Origin: Platycnemis pennipes
Lineage: Eukaryota; Arthropoda; Insecta; Odonata; Platycnemididae
Direction of reading: 5' to 3'
Length of the DNA stretch: 64,000 nucleotides
NCBI GenBank assembly: GCA_933228895.1
Contig: OW121853.1
Span: forward strand, 123,648,133 to 123,712,132
Shown piece after piece: positions 1 through 10,917 of the stretch. Both the position numbers and the translations under genes were made by a program. The notes beneath the pieces were generated by a model. That model ran no database searches. It had not been told where the DNA came from and worked only from the letters and a program-made list of their open reading frames with translations. Position 1 is the stretch's first letter. Each line of letters starts with the position of its first letter.

Positions 1-60
1 TCCTTGGACAAAAACTGAATCCACAGGCGAGATTCGAACTCGCGGCCTAGTAATAGGAGA
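1..60 (-). repeat. tRNA-like SINE fragment
   Basis: Read on the minus strand, bases near 20-45 contain a pol III B-box-like GTTCGAATC preceded by a GC-rich stem, as in the T-arm of a tRNA-derived SINE head. A clear A box is not visible and the piece runs to the window edge. It is probably a SINE fragment, not a working tRNA gene. Confidence 0.3.
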
Positions 61-1077
61 GCGAAAAAAGCCCAGTTTCTCCAATTTATTCGCCACAGTT
101 ATTACTGGATTGTAATAATCGGTTGAGGATTCCCGCAGGTTAAAAACATTTTCTTCGTGTTGAAAAACATTTTCCAAATCATTTACAACATTGTTTGCGT
201 GATCCTAGGGTCACAGATCGTCATGGCTTGTACTTTACCGTCTTGGCTACCATGGTCGGCATATTCACTTTACAATACCTACATCCACAAACTCTTGAAG
301 ATGCTGTGAATAAGGGCGTATAATTGGTGGTTTCCGGCGTAACTTGGCGGAAGCAATTCATATTGGAATGAAAATTTTTACTTTTAATTCTACTTCTAAT
401 TCTTACTAATAATAATACTTCTAATTTACTCGTGATTCCACATCATTTTTTTATTAGAACGATTCGGGTTTCCATGCAAGAGCATCGTCATCTTCAGGTG
501 ATTCGCCAAAATAATTTAATTTCAACAAGAACAAGGGCGTGTTTAAGAGTTTGTTACCAGTTGCATATGAAGGACATTCGGTGACCATCTCCAGTGAGGC
601 AGAGCGATATGAAGTGGCGTTAACTCCTCGAAGAACGTCACGTGAAAAGTAAATACGCCTGAATTAGATTCTTATGTTCTGCCAACAATAGGAGGGTGTT
701 TGCAATTAAAACAGCGGCTTCTCTGGACCACTCCTGCGTATTATTGTGATGTAATTATAATCATACCATCCATTTATGGTTTTCAAGTTTAACTCTTCAA
801 TTAAAATTTAGTTCTTTAGTTAAAATTTAACTCTTTAGTTAACATTTTGATCGAAACATTTACAGAATACGTATTGGGTTGTAAAGTGACTACTTTTTTT
901 TCGGTAAAGTAAATCAATCCACTCAATTATAGTCCGTTCCAGCGATATAAATGTATAAATCGTGGTGTTTTCGCATTTTAAATTATCACTTTCGTGATTG
1001 CAGTACCATTAAATATCATCCCATAAAGACCACATATTTCGTCAAAGTGATTCGTTGTGACTAAATACTTTTTTAAC
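61..1077. other. No recognisable feature
   Basis: AT-rich sequence without a long reading frame or a repeat that I can match elsewhere in the window. Short runs of alternating TTAA-rich words near 785-845 (variants of 'attcttcagttaaaatt') look like a degenerate short tandem repeat. Confidence 0.5.
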
Positions 1078-1881
1078 TCTAGCCAGGCCGGGGCGAGAGG
1101 GGCACTTCTGGGGTTTCAGCCCCCCCGAAATTTTTTCCCAACACTTTTATTGTTCTGATTTTTACTGGGCATGATAATCCGAATTGCACTGCGTATAATT
1201 CAAGTGTTAAGTGTCTTGAAACGTGATCACTAGTTTGATGCATGTGTGTGGTTAATAGTTGCTCTTTTCAGTCTGCTATGTATGTATACGATGAACTTCT
1301 GGGGCCGGTTAATTTAACTGCTCCATAACAAGGTAAGCAGCGACCTTTACCTGTGAGAAGAGACAGGAGTAGGTAATGTAAAATCAAATACCACGCACTG
1401 AAAATTAAGGGAAGAGATTTGTCACATGACGGCACCGAATGGTCAAAGGGATTTATTTCAAGTTACACTACAATAGAATTAATACTACCATACTGACTCT
1501 TCTATAAATACTGATACACTATTAAACCAATCGTAACACCTCCTTATAACGGAAGGAAGGGAAGTTCTAAAAAAAATTGAAAAATTTGTATGGTATCCAT
1601 TGATGCACAGTATCAATATAAAAGGTGAGGAGTAGGTACGGTGTGTCTTTGACCAGATTGTTCAAAATGACAGTGAATATCAACAAGGGAACAAAAAGGG
1701 GAACATCGCGTTGGTGTGGAGGCTGGAACACTGTCTTTACATCCCGATAGTCCAGGTTTGAACCATAGCAGCGGAATAGTTTTAGTATTACAACAGAGTG
1801 ACGTACTTTCTCGGTTGGTGTATATAAGTACTTAAAAAGTCCCCCTCCCTCCCCGCAGAAAACTTCTGGCTACGTGCCTGA
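1078..1881 (+). mobile_element. MITE-like repeat with 'AGCCAG' ends, copy 1
   Basis: The segment 1085-1430 matches the reverse complement of 19131-19481 over about 350 bases. Both copies start with a G-rich end followed by a poly-C tract (CCCCCCGAA). The far end at 1850-1881 (CTGGCTACGTGCC) matches, inverted, the other end of the second copy at 19048. This gives a ~0.8-kb element with imperfect inverted ends of the 'CACGTAGCCAG' kind seen in arthropod MITEs. It has no coding capacity. A short tract near 1480-1530 resembles an L2-like piece (compare 13385-13420), so this copy may carry a nested fragment. Confidence 0.5.
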
Positions 1882-2317
1882 CTCTAGCTACAGATAAAAC
1901 TACCACCGCTGCCCTCTTCGAAGTTAAAGAGGGCAGTGGACTAACAACACAAACGTGATATCAAGAGAGAGAAGGCTTTGGGAAGGAGCGAACTCCAAGA
2001 CACGCATCCAAGATGTGACGGCTCGGAGCGGAGGAGGCTCAGGTGTTGGTACCGGGACGGCGATAGCGGAAAAGTGGATCGTGGGAGGGAGAGAAAGAGA
2101 GGGGGGGAGTGGGGCGGTTGCCATGGCAATGGAGGGGCGGAAAGCGGTCTACCTTGAGGCGAGCAAGAACTAAGAGGGACAGCTCGGATCTCCGCTGCTG
2201 AAGCCGGTCGCGCAACAGGGAAGACGCAATCGAAGAAAGGCGGGAGATTCGCGGATGGAAGGAGAAGGAAGGGTTTGGCTGGGCCGTCCCTCAAGATAAT
2301 ACTTACGTCACAGCGAA
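1882..2317. other. GC- and purine-rich tract, no gene recognised
   Basis: Between two mobile elements lies a GC-rich, strongly purine-biased tract (G/A runs near 2085-2115). Short overlapping reading frames occur on both strands, but their products are low-complexity Ser/Pro- or Gly/Arg-rich and resemble no family I know. I call no gene. It might be a regulatory island of a neighbouring host gene. Confidence 0.4.
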
Positions 2318-2319
2318 TA

Positions 2320-4195
2320 CAGTAGAACCTCGCTAACACGAACCTAAATAACACGACAACCTCAATGGGGAACATGCACTATTTTTAATAACTCTTCGAA
2401 TGTGAAGTGTATTGGTTAAATTGTGCTTGGCGAAAATTTTGCTGAAGAATTAAGTTGCGTTACACAGATATTAATTAGTCTTTGAAAATTATACCTTTCC
2501 GGCAGCTTAAAAACACGACATCATCGAATGACATCATGGCACGGTATCACTAAGGGCGTCGTCTATCTGTTTATGCGTGGAGGTAAGTTGTTAAATGAAT
2601 ACTTGGCGATAACGGATTTATTTATCTCATTTATTTACTGCAATAAACGATTGTATTTCGAATTTTTATATACGTAGTATGGATGGTAACGAGCAAATCG
2701 TCCATTAATTATATAATGCCTGTTTAGTGCCCAAGAATTTCTACTACGCCTATGCAATCGCTGGTTTTTTTTAAGAAGAACGCCGCCACAAGGGAGTCAA
2801 CCAAAGGAAATTGTCGGAATGTGCTTTAATAGGTATTTTTTCAGTCATCGTTTCTTTCGAGGAACGGGTAAAAACCTGAAAACAATATATTCACTTCGTT
2901 TTCTTTTAAATATAAATGTATCTCCGTAGCAATATGGAGCCTATACCGTGCAGTGACGTCAGAAGGCGTTTCAGGTCACGTGACTTTCGTCGATTTTCGG
3001 GAACATTTTAATATCATTTAATAGATTTTGTGGTGGGCGTAGAAAAATTTGGCTTATATATTTAAATTGGTGAGAAAATTTCACATCAAGTACATCATTA
3101 ATCTTCGAGAAACAAATTTCATGCATATTCCCCATTATAAGTGCAATTTTCAAATGCCCTTGAGATTGCCATAACACATAATGTTAAGTTAACCTCTATA
3201 ACGTGACTATTATTATCCAAACAACCACAATAACACGGATTTTTTCCAATTCACAACGTAACTCAGAACCTCTATAACAAGTCGTTTTGAGAAGTCAACC
3301 TTGATAACGCGACTCTATACATGGATGGGTCAACCTTTAAGGCTGTCGGATACCACTGCCAAAAACGCTTCTGCAGACGTCTACGCCTCTTGACTTGAAG
3401 ACTCTGCTTCGCTACTTAAACAAACGTTTTCTACGCAAACTTCGAGAATAAGGATTGATCTAGTAAATAAGTTTAGCAATTTTTCACTCGTTGCTTTCCT
3501 CATAATTCTGTTCACCTCAGAAAAACTAAAGACGAAAATAAGCTGATTTCCATGGCGTGTATGAAGTTCCGAGCATAATGACTAATTATGACACTCTTAA
3601 AAAGCGGGAATCCTTCATCTCCATGTGGGACCAAGAATTCGTATTTCTTACCTTGAAATGTAAACGAAAATTCGAAATAAACATTTTCCATTGCAAGAAT
3701 TCTGTATTCTTGGCGATATGAGAATTGATAACAAATAGACTTGGTTCCAAAATGCCATATTTAAAATATACAGACTTGTTTTTCTTTAGAAACTTTCAAT
3801 GTATTTTTATTGCTGTTTCCATCATATCTTTTAGATTTTTGATAATCATTCAACTATGACAAAGTACTGTAATTTTATTACTGTATCATAACGCTAAAAT
3901 TAAATTGTGTTTTTGTTTAAACGTGAATTTTATTTACTAACCTATTGCAAACTTTGTTACACAATATAACAATACTATAAATTATACTTTAAAACCTGTA
4001 AAATACTTACAAACGTGTAATAAGAGTCGCTCTAAAATTCACTCGTTATGAATGGATTTAGTGATTCTATTAACCTCGATAACACGACTGATAGCCAAAA
4101 TAACCTTGATAACACGACCCTCAACAAAAAGAGCACCTCGATAACAAGACTATTTCCCTAATCCCCTTGAGACACTTCTTATCGAGGTTCTACTG
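2320..4195 (+). mobile_element. pogo/Tigger-like non-autonomous DNA transposon
   Basis: The ends are inverted copies of CAGTAGAACCTCG (2320-2332 and 4183-4195), and both are flanked by TA (2318-2319 and 4196-4197). TA target duplication and this TIR type are typical of Tc1/mariner-superfamily pogo/Tigger elements. Just inside both ends are degenerate iterations of a 'CCTCGATAACACGAC' word, at about 2328, 2343, 3192, 3228, 3270, 3300, 4074, 4104 and 4133. No transposase frame is present, so it is non-autonomous. A separate MITE (2364-3136) is inserted near the left end. Boundary confidence is high because ends and TSD agree; the superfamily rests on TIR and TSD alone. Confidence 0.75.
2364..3136 (+). 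mobile_element. MITE family A (AATGGGGAA ends), copy 1, nested
   Basis: This ~770-bp repeat starts AATGGGGAACATGCAC and ends with the inverted form ATGCATATTCCCCATT. It matches almost end to end, inverted, the copy at 51690-52630, and its left third matches 10918-11150. It lies inside the Tigger-like element, so it inserted later. It has no coding capacity. The target duplication is not obvious. Confidence 0.7.
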
Positions 4196-4197
4196 TA

Positions 4198-4560
4198 TCA
4201 AAAACAATAGCTCAGCTGTCTTCAATATCAACGTGACATATGTCAAGCTCACGAATAGGCATCCTAAAATTTAAAGCTCAGCCGCGGATTCAAGCGTGAA
4301 TTTCAACTCGAAGCATGGGAGCAATTAATACCGCTGATAATCATCAGCAAATTAGTGCAGTGATGCCGGACAGGGTAACACTGGTCAGTAACACGACAGA
4401 TTGGCAAAACAAGGGTTGCTGTTCCGATCAAAGACAATTCTGAAAATAATACATTGGGAACACTATTAATATTAGAATTAATGACGATTTAATAACCATT
4501 AACTATGAATAATTCAGATTAGTATCAAGTTAGGTTTGATAATGTAATACAAACATAGTA
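4198..4560. other. No recognisable feature
   Basis: AT-rich DNA to the right of the Tigger-like element. I see neither a reading frame of note nor a repeat shared with the rest of the window. Confidence 0.5.
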
Positions 4561-4564
4561 TAGG

Positions 4565-4655
4565 GATCCGGCCACGATCCTCAGATCAATAATATGCTGG
4601 CCTGGCATCCCAGGGGTCGCTGGATCGAAACCCACCTCGGGTAAGGATTTTGCGA
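4565..4655 (+). repeat. tRNA-like SINE fragment
   Basis: A tRNA-like block holds a T-arm-like segment (CGCTGGATCGAAACCCACC) after a GC-rich arm at 4600-4620. The B-box match GGATCGAAACC is fair; the A box is weak. It is more likely a decayed SINE head than a tRNA gene, because no complete cloverleaf can be drawn. Confidence 0.3.
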
Positions 4656-5084
4656 TAATCTTGTATTTACGCTAGATTATACGGTGCAATGTTACCCTAT
4701 TAATAGGTTTACCCAACTCTACAACCACTACACTACGCATTGGAAGAACCTTAAATCCTAGTTCCATCACTACTTGCAGTAATAATCAATACACTACGAG
4801 TGACGCCAAATTTAAATTATTTATCGAAATGTCCACAATTACCTACGGGACAGGTAAGAGCTCTTAAATGCTCGTGAGACTGGGAATTTGTCCCTGTTAC
4901 TCTCTCCAATTGCAAGGTTGCATCTTCGTATATCTATATCCCTTCTTCGATTCTTGATTGACTTTCCAGGATGTGTTTATCTGGCGATGGCAGAAGCGCA
5001 TAAGCATTCCTCATTCGATGCGTTATCAAACGAATACTTTGATATGATATAAATTCTGAGGTTTCAGGAGTGATAAGGTATAAC
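4656..5084. other. No recognisable feature
   Basis: AT-rich DNA following the SINE-like block. No coding or repeat signal was seen by eye. Confidence 0.45.
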
Positions 5085-5227
5085 TGAACTTGAAAAATGA
5101 GCAATTTCCACAGAGAAAAATGCTTATTGCGACCGGGTTTCCCTTTTTACAGCATCTTCATTCAGGCCTGCTGTAAAAAGCGAAATAAACATTCTACTCT
5201 GTGACAGTTGCTCATTTTTCAAGTTCA
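5085..5227. repeat. Foldback with 20-bp perfect arms
   Basis: Perfect 20-bp inverted arms (5085-5104 and 5208-5227) enclose a second inverted pair (TTTTTACAGCA near 5150 and TGCTGTAAAAA near 5169). Read on the minus strand, the centre runs CCTGAATGAAGATG ... GAAACCCGGTC. That resembles the hammerhead-derived ends of Penelope-like elements in degenerate form. It could be a small MITE or a fused pair of retroelement ends. Confidence 0.55.
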
Positions 5228-5933
5228 TTTGATGTCATACAGTCTGATTATACGCCATACCATTCAAGTTTCCCTATCTCCGTACAATGGAAAGACACGG
5301 ATTGAACATAATATGCGGTCATAAACGTAACTGCCGTACTATAATAGACATAAACTGTCGAAATCCGGGTCGAGAACAGAAAAGTTTTTACTTAAATTTC
5401 CAGTTTATTCCTTTTTCCACCATGGAGAAATTTCACACAGTTACGTCTGACACCGCACGATTAGTTTCAATCCCATCCCGAAAGAAATCACATTTCAACC
5501 AGGGACAAGAAAATGACCCTCCCTGTCCTCCTCTTTCCAATGCATTAAGTATCTATTAAAATGAACCCGATCGCTAGAGATGAGAATCAGTAAAAGGAAT
5601 AAAAGGATTAATGAAAGGGGAAGTGAAACTGCTTATAAACACGAGACACCTAATTTCATTGGCAAAATAAATAATGGAACACTCCAAGGACTATCTCAGA
5701 CTGCAGACATCCGTTCCCTTTATAGGTCGAATTGATTTAAAGGAGTCCAATCGATTGAAATGTATTTCCCAAAATAGATAGAGGAATTATGAGCGCGATT
5801 ACCAATCAGAAATACTCTCAACTTGCAAAAAGGGTAACATTCAAGAGAGCTAAGTTATTTTGAATTGTAAAATGGAAGAAAACTGTAAGTAGGTTACGTA
5901 TTTTTCAATATGACGCTTTGAACGTGTAAAGTT
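5228..5933. other. No recognisable gene
   Basis: The stretch contains an open frame at 5287-5559 (+, 90 codons) whose product resembles nothing I recognise and has no supporting context. No repeats were matched. Confidence 0.4.
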
Positions 5934-6074
5934 ATATCAATTTGGCTGTTTCCACATTGTTTCCGACCATGGTCGATTTATTTCGATACAGAGTATCATA
6001 CAAAATAGAAATTTCGATTAAAAAACTATGGTCGGAAACAATAAAATCATATGTGGAAACAGCCTAGTTGATAT
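5934..6074. repeat. Short foldback/MITE (~140 bp)
   Basis: The outer arms (ATATCAA plus GGCTGTTTCCACAT) at 5934-5956 pair with 6051-6074 after small gaps. An inner block GTTTCCGACCATGGTCG (~5958) pairs with 6027-6041. The design, two inverted blocks around an AT-rich centre, suits a tiny MITE. The single copy prevents assignment to a family. Confidence 0.55.
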
Positions 6075-6652
6075 TTCTTTAAACTTTCCAACTATGAAGT
6101 ATTTCAACCAAATTACGCCCGCTACCATAACTTATACATGACGCTTTTCAGATCATCGGGAGAAATGGATCCTCACCAGTGCAAGGAATAGTTCTCGTCA
6201 ATTTTGTAGCCCATTCTTCGATCAAACAAACTCTTCCAATCCATATGGAGTAAAAAAAAAATATTCATGCAATACTGGACGAATGAATACATTAGTAGAA
6301 TATGAGTATCGTGTTAGATGATTAAAGAACTAGAAACAATTAGAACAATCTTCAAAATTATTCCTTTATCTCAAAGGAACTAAAAAAGTGTCTTACGTCA
6401 ATGTGATATTTTTATCGAACATTTTTCACACCATGACCTTAAATAAGCGAACGTCCGGTCATTCATCTTTTTTTATATAGATGAGTATTGTTTCAATGAC
6501 AATGCGAGTCGGAAAAAAGCGTACGTCATGATCACTAGCCACCAATCCAAAGATTATTTTGAAGCGGCTCTGAACTTCATTCTTTTATCGGCTACTCTCC
6601 TTAACACCCCATGCCCAAAAACCATTGGGGAGGCTTTCGGGAATATTAAGTA
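6075..6652. other. No recognisable feature
   Basis: AT-rich sequence without matched repeats or plausible coding potential. Confidence 0.45.
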
Positions 6653-6655
6653 TAA

Positions 6656-7082
6656 AGCCTGAATCACACGATCATTTTTTACGTCCCTTTTCAGGGATAG
6701 CTTAAATGATAGCTCAAATGATAGCTTAAAAATGATCGTCTGACTTGATCACTTCACGGATAGCGGCAATGATAGGGATCGCTATCCCTTTTTTCGTCAT
6801 TTGAGCACGTCCTTTTTTCCGTCCCTCGGCCTGTCATTTAGCCAATCACAGCGCAAGTTCTGAAAGTATCGTTTAGCTGCAGCCAAAAAATGTCGACGAC
6901 GGTGTAAATAATCCATAGTTACGAAGTTGTTTACCGTACAGAAATGATACGAGAAGGGACGGCAAAAATGATCGTGTGAGCGGCGAAATGATAGCTTGAG
7001 CTATCATTTTTGCGGTCCCTGAAAGCTATAGCTTAAATGATCCCTTTAAAGGGACGAGAAAAATGATCGTGTGATTCGGGCT
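6656..7082 (+). mobile_element. PIF/Harbinger-like MITE with TAA target duplication
   Basis: Inverted ends AGCCTGAATCACACGATCA (6656-6674) and its near-perfect complement at 7064-7082 continue inward for about 35 bases each. The element is flanked by TAA on both sides (6653-6655 and 7083-7085). A 3-bp TWA duplication is typical of PIF/Harbinger. Inside, further inverted and direct iterations of 'ATGATAGCTTAAATGA' and 'AGGGATAGC' make the whole unit foldback-prone. It is 427 bp with no coding capacity. Confidence 0.7.
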
Positions 7083-7085
7083 TAA

Positions 7086-8706
7086 GTAAGCTGTTATATA
7101 AACTGCTATTTAAACCTCCAGGAACTTTCAATATAAACATCATCCGATTTCTACCTCTGATTTCTTCCTGTTGACTTTCCTGGACGATTATCTTCACGAG
7201 GATATTATTTCTGAGATATGCTCATTAACGTTTTCGCATCTCCTATCCAGCATTTACACGATTATCTCCAAAATATAAGCGCTAATATTAATTTTCCGTA
7301 CACGTATTAGCATAGGTAGCATTTTTTGCATTTTAGTACCATTACATGCCGATTCATTTGCGTTATCAAGTTCGATTTCCGATGAAAAATAAAAGAGTGG
7401 TTGACGCCCTTTGGACGATACAGCATGATCTATAGTTCCACGGTCTCGGAGCCAAAACGATCCCGCGAGAGGATATATTAAATCTGCCTCTCACGGGACA
7501 AACAAATACCGGAAGCTTAATATCGCCTGCGAGGTGAAAAATGGATGCGTTTCCGGTCGAGCGGCGCCGTAGAAGGACGTCACTTCCGACTGCGCGTGCG
7601 AAACGGTGGCCACGCCCCCCTGGGGAGTGGGAGTGCGGGGGGATGAGGGTTGTTCCCACTCCCTGCCATGCGATTAATCAAGTGCATTGAAATGAACGAA
7701 GAAGAGGCAATGGGCGATTGTTTCCGTGATTAGCACTCACGGCCAGATTGGGGAAGGCACTGCACGGAATAATTCATTTCTCCGCGGGAAACCTCCATCG
7801 AATCACCAAGGGGTAGTACATTTCTCGAAATACAAACGACCCGACGACACAAGCGCTCAGCGTTTATCTTTTTTTTCAACGCTTGTATTAATATTTCCCG
7901 GAATATGCCATTTTGGACATCACATATACTGTATTCACTATCTTATATTATTATTCTTCATTCTTTCACTTTTCATTTAACCAATTAATTTTGTTTGCTA
8001 ATTTCAAATTCCAATGGAAACTGAATATTTATATATTCGATGTGCTGGATTTATGCATAGTAATTAGATAATTTTTCCTGTGGTAAATCGCAATGCAATC
8101 CTTGCTATCATTGTATATCGGGAATAATTATGAACTTGCCATAACAGAGTATCTTTTCAGAATTTATTAAGTACATGTTATTTTATTGAATGTTAGCATT
8201 TATATACATTTGAAATGAAATCCTTGTATAATAGTGCGCTTGAAACAGAATGTTATTATCAATGTTAATTTGTCTTTTCACAAACCAATATGATTATCCC
8301 TATTCCCTACTGTTATTGGTATTATTAAGAGTTGAAAATGTGTATTTATATATATGAATCATTATACTTTAATTTCAGTTCCACAAGTTCACAAGATTAC
8401 CTTTGTTTTAAATTTGTAGCCTGAAAAATTGTGAACTTGAAACAGAGTGTTATAATTGCTTTATTATTATGATATCATTATGATGTTATAATTATCATCA
8501 TTGATTGTATTGTATCTATAGCATAATCTTGAATTGAAATTGAATATTATTCGCAGCTTACGCATTACTGTATGTCTAAAAGGCCAATATTAATCTACGA
8601 CAATAAACTTATTATTATTATTATTATTTTGAAAGCAGCGATTAAATTCCTTTTCATTTAATTTTTGACCCTTTACAGGATTAGGATTTGAATTGTAATG
8701 ATAGAA
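7086..8706. other. AT-rich stretch, no gene recognised
   Basis: 7480-7660 is GC-rich and open on the minus strand (7366-7659), but its product is unlike any family I know. From 7900 to 8640 the sequence is extremely AT-rich, with a (TTA)n run at about 8618-8636. I see no exon signals that hold together. Confidence 0.4.
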
Positions 8707-9211
8707 TGGGGGCGTTTACTCAGAACCGAAAACGCTATTTTTTTACGGGAACTTAAAGATGGAAACAAAAATGAATTTCAGAGAAAAAATTAAAATTCTA
8801 ACCAGAGCCAATCCTTCATAAATCAACAGTTAAGATTAGAAAAAGGTGACGCCCACCGAACGAGCTGCGTTAAGGATTACTACGTCATCCAGCCCCCTTT
8901 CTTGACTGTTTTTAGGGAAAGGGAAGGGAGCGGAGGTGGGGAGGGGAGGTCTGCCTGAAGAGATCATGTGGCAACCACTTCCATTGGCAGAGTCAGCTGT
9001 TTGTACCCCATTGGTGTGATAAGGCGAAGGAGCTTCGCGGTCTCAGTTGTGATTGGACAAAGTTGATGACGTACAAGTCCCTTGCACGCCCACTTTTCCG
9101 AAAGAAACATCAGTTTTTCGCCACTTAACTAATGGACGGATCGCAAAACAGAAAAATTATGTTTATTTTACGAACGCTTTCAGATTCCGCAATGAAAAAT
9201 ATGTATCCCCA
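8707..9211 (+). mobile_element. MITE family B (TGGGG-CGTTTAC ends), copy 1
   Basis: The left end TGGGGGCGTTTACTC and the following ~500 bp match the copies at 32911-33444 (same orientation) and 59215-59740 (inverted). Shared landmarks are a G-rich tract (8915-8950), 'GATTGGACAAAGT' at 9050 and 'CACGCCCACTTTTCCGAAA' at 9087. The right end is damaged: it finishes in CCCCAT at ~9211 without the usual GGTAAACGA. It has no coding capacity. Confidence 0.7.
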
Positions 9212-9284
9212 TTCTCGTTTAAGGTGACCCAACTAATGAGGTTATAATCCCCCGACAAAACGTAACTTAATTTCAAGCTTAATC

Positions 9285-9365
9285 TGCCGACCATACAAAA
9301 TCGAACCCGCGATCTTTGGGTTACCAGCCCGGCGCGTATCTACCGGACTATTGCGGGCGGCATAT
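9285..9365 (-). repeat. tRNA-derived SINE head
   Basis: On the minus strand an A-box-like TAGTCCGGTAGAT (9344-9356) lies ~35 bases before a B-box-like GCGGGTTCGATTT (near 9298-9310), the spacing expected for an internal pol III promoter. The surrounding arms do not pair into a full acceptor stem. A SINE head is the best reading; a tRNA pseudogene is the alternative. Confidence 0.5.
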
Positions 9366-10100
9366 CGCTGAAAACAGATACTTCATCTTCATTTCATAGA
9401 TATTAGCGCTTAATTTTAAGGCAAATCAATAACCCAAAATAACAGAAAATCCTAGTGAACAATAGGTCGGAATAATTCTAAAACACTCCGTCGTATCACC
9501 TACAAAATGCAGGGCGATAGGGATGTAAGAGCGTGCGCAAATAAAGGGTAGAAATTACGCTTCAAATGGCACAAATCTCTTAGATAAGACTTCTGGATAA
9601 GTCCTGCCCTAGACAAACCACAGGAATGGTAAGGAAAAATTAAAAATACCCTTGAATGAGCCTGTAGAATATATCTTGTGTCTTATCATTAAAAATACCC
9701 TTGTCGCACTTTCCATCACTTTTAACATTGGGTACTGATATTTCGTTAGCAAGCCATCAATTCTTTATATCACCTATTATTATGAATCTGGCGGTCACTA
9801 CCAAACGGGGGGTTAATGCATGGAAGGCATGTAAATGCACACCGAATGCCATTTTGCTGAGGGAACCGACCACTTTTTTCCACGGGTTACCTCAACCCGT
9901 TTCCTATTGCGAAGACCCTTAGGTTACGTGGAGTTGACGGGGTATGGAGATCAAAAAAATCTACGCCATGTTAATCACGTATTTATTAGCTCCGGGAGAA
10001 ATACAATTTTTATTTTATTTATATGTCTTATTTTTAAATGGGAATTTCAGAACTCAAAGTCCTCTCTTCCAATTAACAGGTTGGACGGTATAAATATCCA
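9366..10100. other. No recognisable gene
   Basis: AT-rich DNA between two SINE-like heads. Its right part (about 9990-10107) may be the tail of the SINE at 10108-10197. Short open frames here have no recognisable product. Confidence 0.4.
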
Positions 10101-10107
10101 TGCCCCG

Positions 10108-10197
10108 GAAAGTGAAAATCCTCCCCGGGCGGGATTCGAACCCGCGACCCTGGGATCGACAGGCGAGGAATTTACCCCGCCGCCACCGGGGCCGGCA
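10108..10197 (-). repeat. tRNA-derived SINE head
   Basis: Read leftward from 10197 the block gives a GC-rich arm, an A-box-like GGTGGCGGCGGGGTAAA and a strong B box GCGGGTTCGAATCCCGC (10130-10146), i.e. a nearly perfect T arm. The acceptor ends do not pair as in a real tRNA, and the sequence runs on into an A-rich tail toward 9990. This is the clearest SINE head in the window. Confidence 0.6.
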
Positions 10198-10453
10198 AGT
10201 GGCTTTTTATAACTCATGAAAGAAGAAAAAAAGTGTGTCTTCAGGTTATCTTCGAATGAATTTCGAAGGTGGTACAAATATCCTTCTTCAATTTTGTAAA
10301 AACTATGTTTTGGATAGGGGTTTGAGAGATATTTCACGCCTTTCAACTCCATAATCATGTCAGGGCGAGGTTAAAATAGTGTTTTTTTATCGTTACAACT
10401 AGTGTATTTTTTTAGCAACGGCCATATTTCAGGAGTAAAGTCCATTTCATCCG

Positions 10454-10503
10454 AATGGCGGAAAAGATTCTTCTCTTCATCACAAGAAAAGAATCTTCCG
10501 AAA
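10454..10503. repeat. Short hairpin
   Basis: GCGGAAAAGATTCTTCTCTT pairs with AAGAAAAGAATCTTCCG around a short CATCAC loop. This is a ~17-bp imperfect stem in otherwise unremarkable DNA. The function is unknown; it may be the core of a small MITE. Confidence 0.45.
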
Positions 10504-10917
10504 ACACATCGCATTTCCATTATCGTAATCCGAAGAGGTCTAACGAACGGCCGAAATGGCCCCCAAGAGAGTCGTCCCAGGCAGAGTTGGCAGGTCAAAG
10601 TTGAACTGCGGATTCGGGTTCGATCCTAAAGGAGGAAGTTGCAGGTTCACTACCGTTCGGAAAAAAAGTTCAATACCCCACGGAAGAGCGAAGATTGAGT
10701 TTTATCAGCTGAATGGATTGATCGCCGGGGAAAACTAGGATCTCCGCTCACCAAGGGGATCCTGTTTAACGTCCGCGACACTCCCCCGCTATATCCCCCT
10801 GGAAAACGGAAGGAGGGTTCAATGTTCGCGAATGCCAGCGTCTCTTTCCCCGCCCTTTCCTGCACCATACAGCACCCCGGGACGGGAAGGGGAGGGGGGG
10901 GGCCTCGTTGCACCACA

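Noticed and set aside
10130..10146. Possible functional tRNA gene (perfect-looking T arm)
   Set aside because: The acceptor stem and D arm do not pair properly and the block runs into a SINE-like tail.
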